From positions 1 through 12,727 of the forward strand of contig VAWY01000039.1 of the NCBI GenBank assembly GCA_005888335.1: a stretch of 12,727 bases of DNA, given 5' to 3'. The stretch is from Actinomycetota bacterium. GTDB lineage: Bacteria; Actinomycetota; Thermoleophilia; Solirubrobacterales; Solirubrobacteraceae. Position numbers and translations under genes: made by a program. A model generated the notes under the pieces. It searched no databases, was not told the DNA's origin, and saw only the letters and a program-made list of their open reading frames with translations. Positions 12,666-12,727 of this stretch are shown piece by piece (within the stretch, counting starts at the first letter, position 1; every line of letters starts with the position of its first letter).

Positions 12666-12727
12666 ATGAGCTCGGCACAGGGCGCGGCACGGCGGCGCGG
12701 CCGGCCGCCGGCCGACGAGGCCGTCGA
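12666..12727 (+). CDS. TetR-family regulator, first 20 codons (runs off the window)
   Basis: Only the N-terminus is present, beginning MSSAQGAARRRGRPPADEAV. The RRRGRPP-acidic tail is the typical arginine-rich leader found just before the first helix of TetR/AcrR DNA-binding domains, but the helix-turn-helix itself lies outside. The gene is divergent from the P450 with 73 bases between the start codons, the classic arrangement for a repressor of its neighbour. The shared operator core suggests that it may also bind P1 and P2. The identification rests on a short tail plus context, so another DNA-binding family with the same tail is possible. Confidence 0.65.
   Translation, partial: MSSAQGAARRRGRPPADEAV

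Noticed and set aside
12593..12667. Extended P450 N-terminus starting at 12667
   Set aside because: It would overlap the divergent TetR start and the promoter region and add a highly basic tail not found in P450s.
1..12727. CRISPR array, tRNA or rRNA genes, insertion sequences, integrase or attachment sites
   Set aside because: No repeat-spacer periodicity, cloverleaf, rRNA segment or transposase motif was seen on either strand.

Overview
The window is about 70% GC with very high G/C at third codon positions. It also shows GTG and TTG starts, several apparently leaderless promoters (a -10 hexamer of the form TAnnnT ending 6-7 bases before the start codon) and dense ATGA/GTGA stop-start overlaps. 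Together these suggest a high-GC actinobacterium. The mix of genes recalls soil Thermoleophilia or mycobacteria-like lineages, but that placement is an inference from style, not from a marker gene.

Left part (1-2080): the end of larB, then larE overlapping it by 8 bases, then a short-chain dehydrogenase that begins 13 bases after larE with a TTG start. LarB and LarE build the nickel-pincer nucleotide cofactor. This LarE carries a CxxC plus a third cysteine, the pattern of the iron-sulfur type of LarE. larC and any client enzyme would lie outside the window.

Middle-left (2081-3069) has few genes but is not empty. It holds a hairpin just after the dehydrogenase, a reverse-strand coding-like stretch that resembles the C-terminal end of a TetR regulator lacking its DNA-binding half, and a strong promoter (P1) whose predicted first base is the ATG of a 20-codon ORF. 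A 44-residue single-pass membrane protein with a good ribosome binding site follows. About 455 bases rich in potential hairpins come next, without convincing coding.

Centre (3070-9782): promoter P2 starts a tight same-strand run of seven genes: DoxX-like membrane protein, class A flavin monooxygenase, long-chain-type acyl-CoA synthetase, FAH-family hydrolase, two-domain extradiol-type dioxygenase, lysophospholipid-type acyltransferase and a SnoaL-like protein. Gaps are 32, -4, -4, +2, +1 and -4 bases. The obvious reading is a catabolic operon for an aromatic compound with an acyl or lipid-like part: hydroxylate the ring, cleave it, hydrolyse the product, and handle the side chain as a CoA ester. 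The substrate is unknown. A membrane-anchored esterase (9829-11052) follows after 46 bases.

Right part (11053-12727): a convergent gap, a cytochrome P450 on the minus strand, and, divergent from it, the first 20 codons of a TetR-type regulator.

The most interesting link is a shared sequence. P1 and P2 carry nearly the same 15-base element (TTTGACAnCCGACnA) overlapping the -35 box, and its core (ACCGACAA) occurs again between the P450 and the TetR gene. This suggests one TetR-family repressor, probably the one at the right edge, controlling the small-protein unit, the catabolic operon and the P450.
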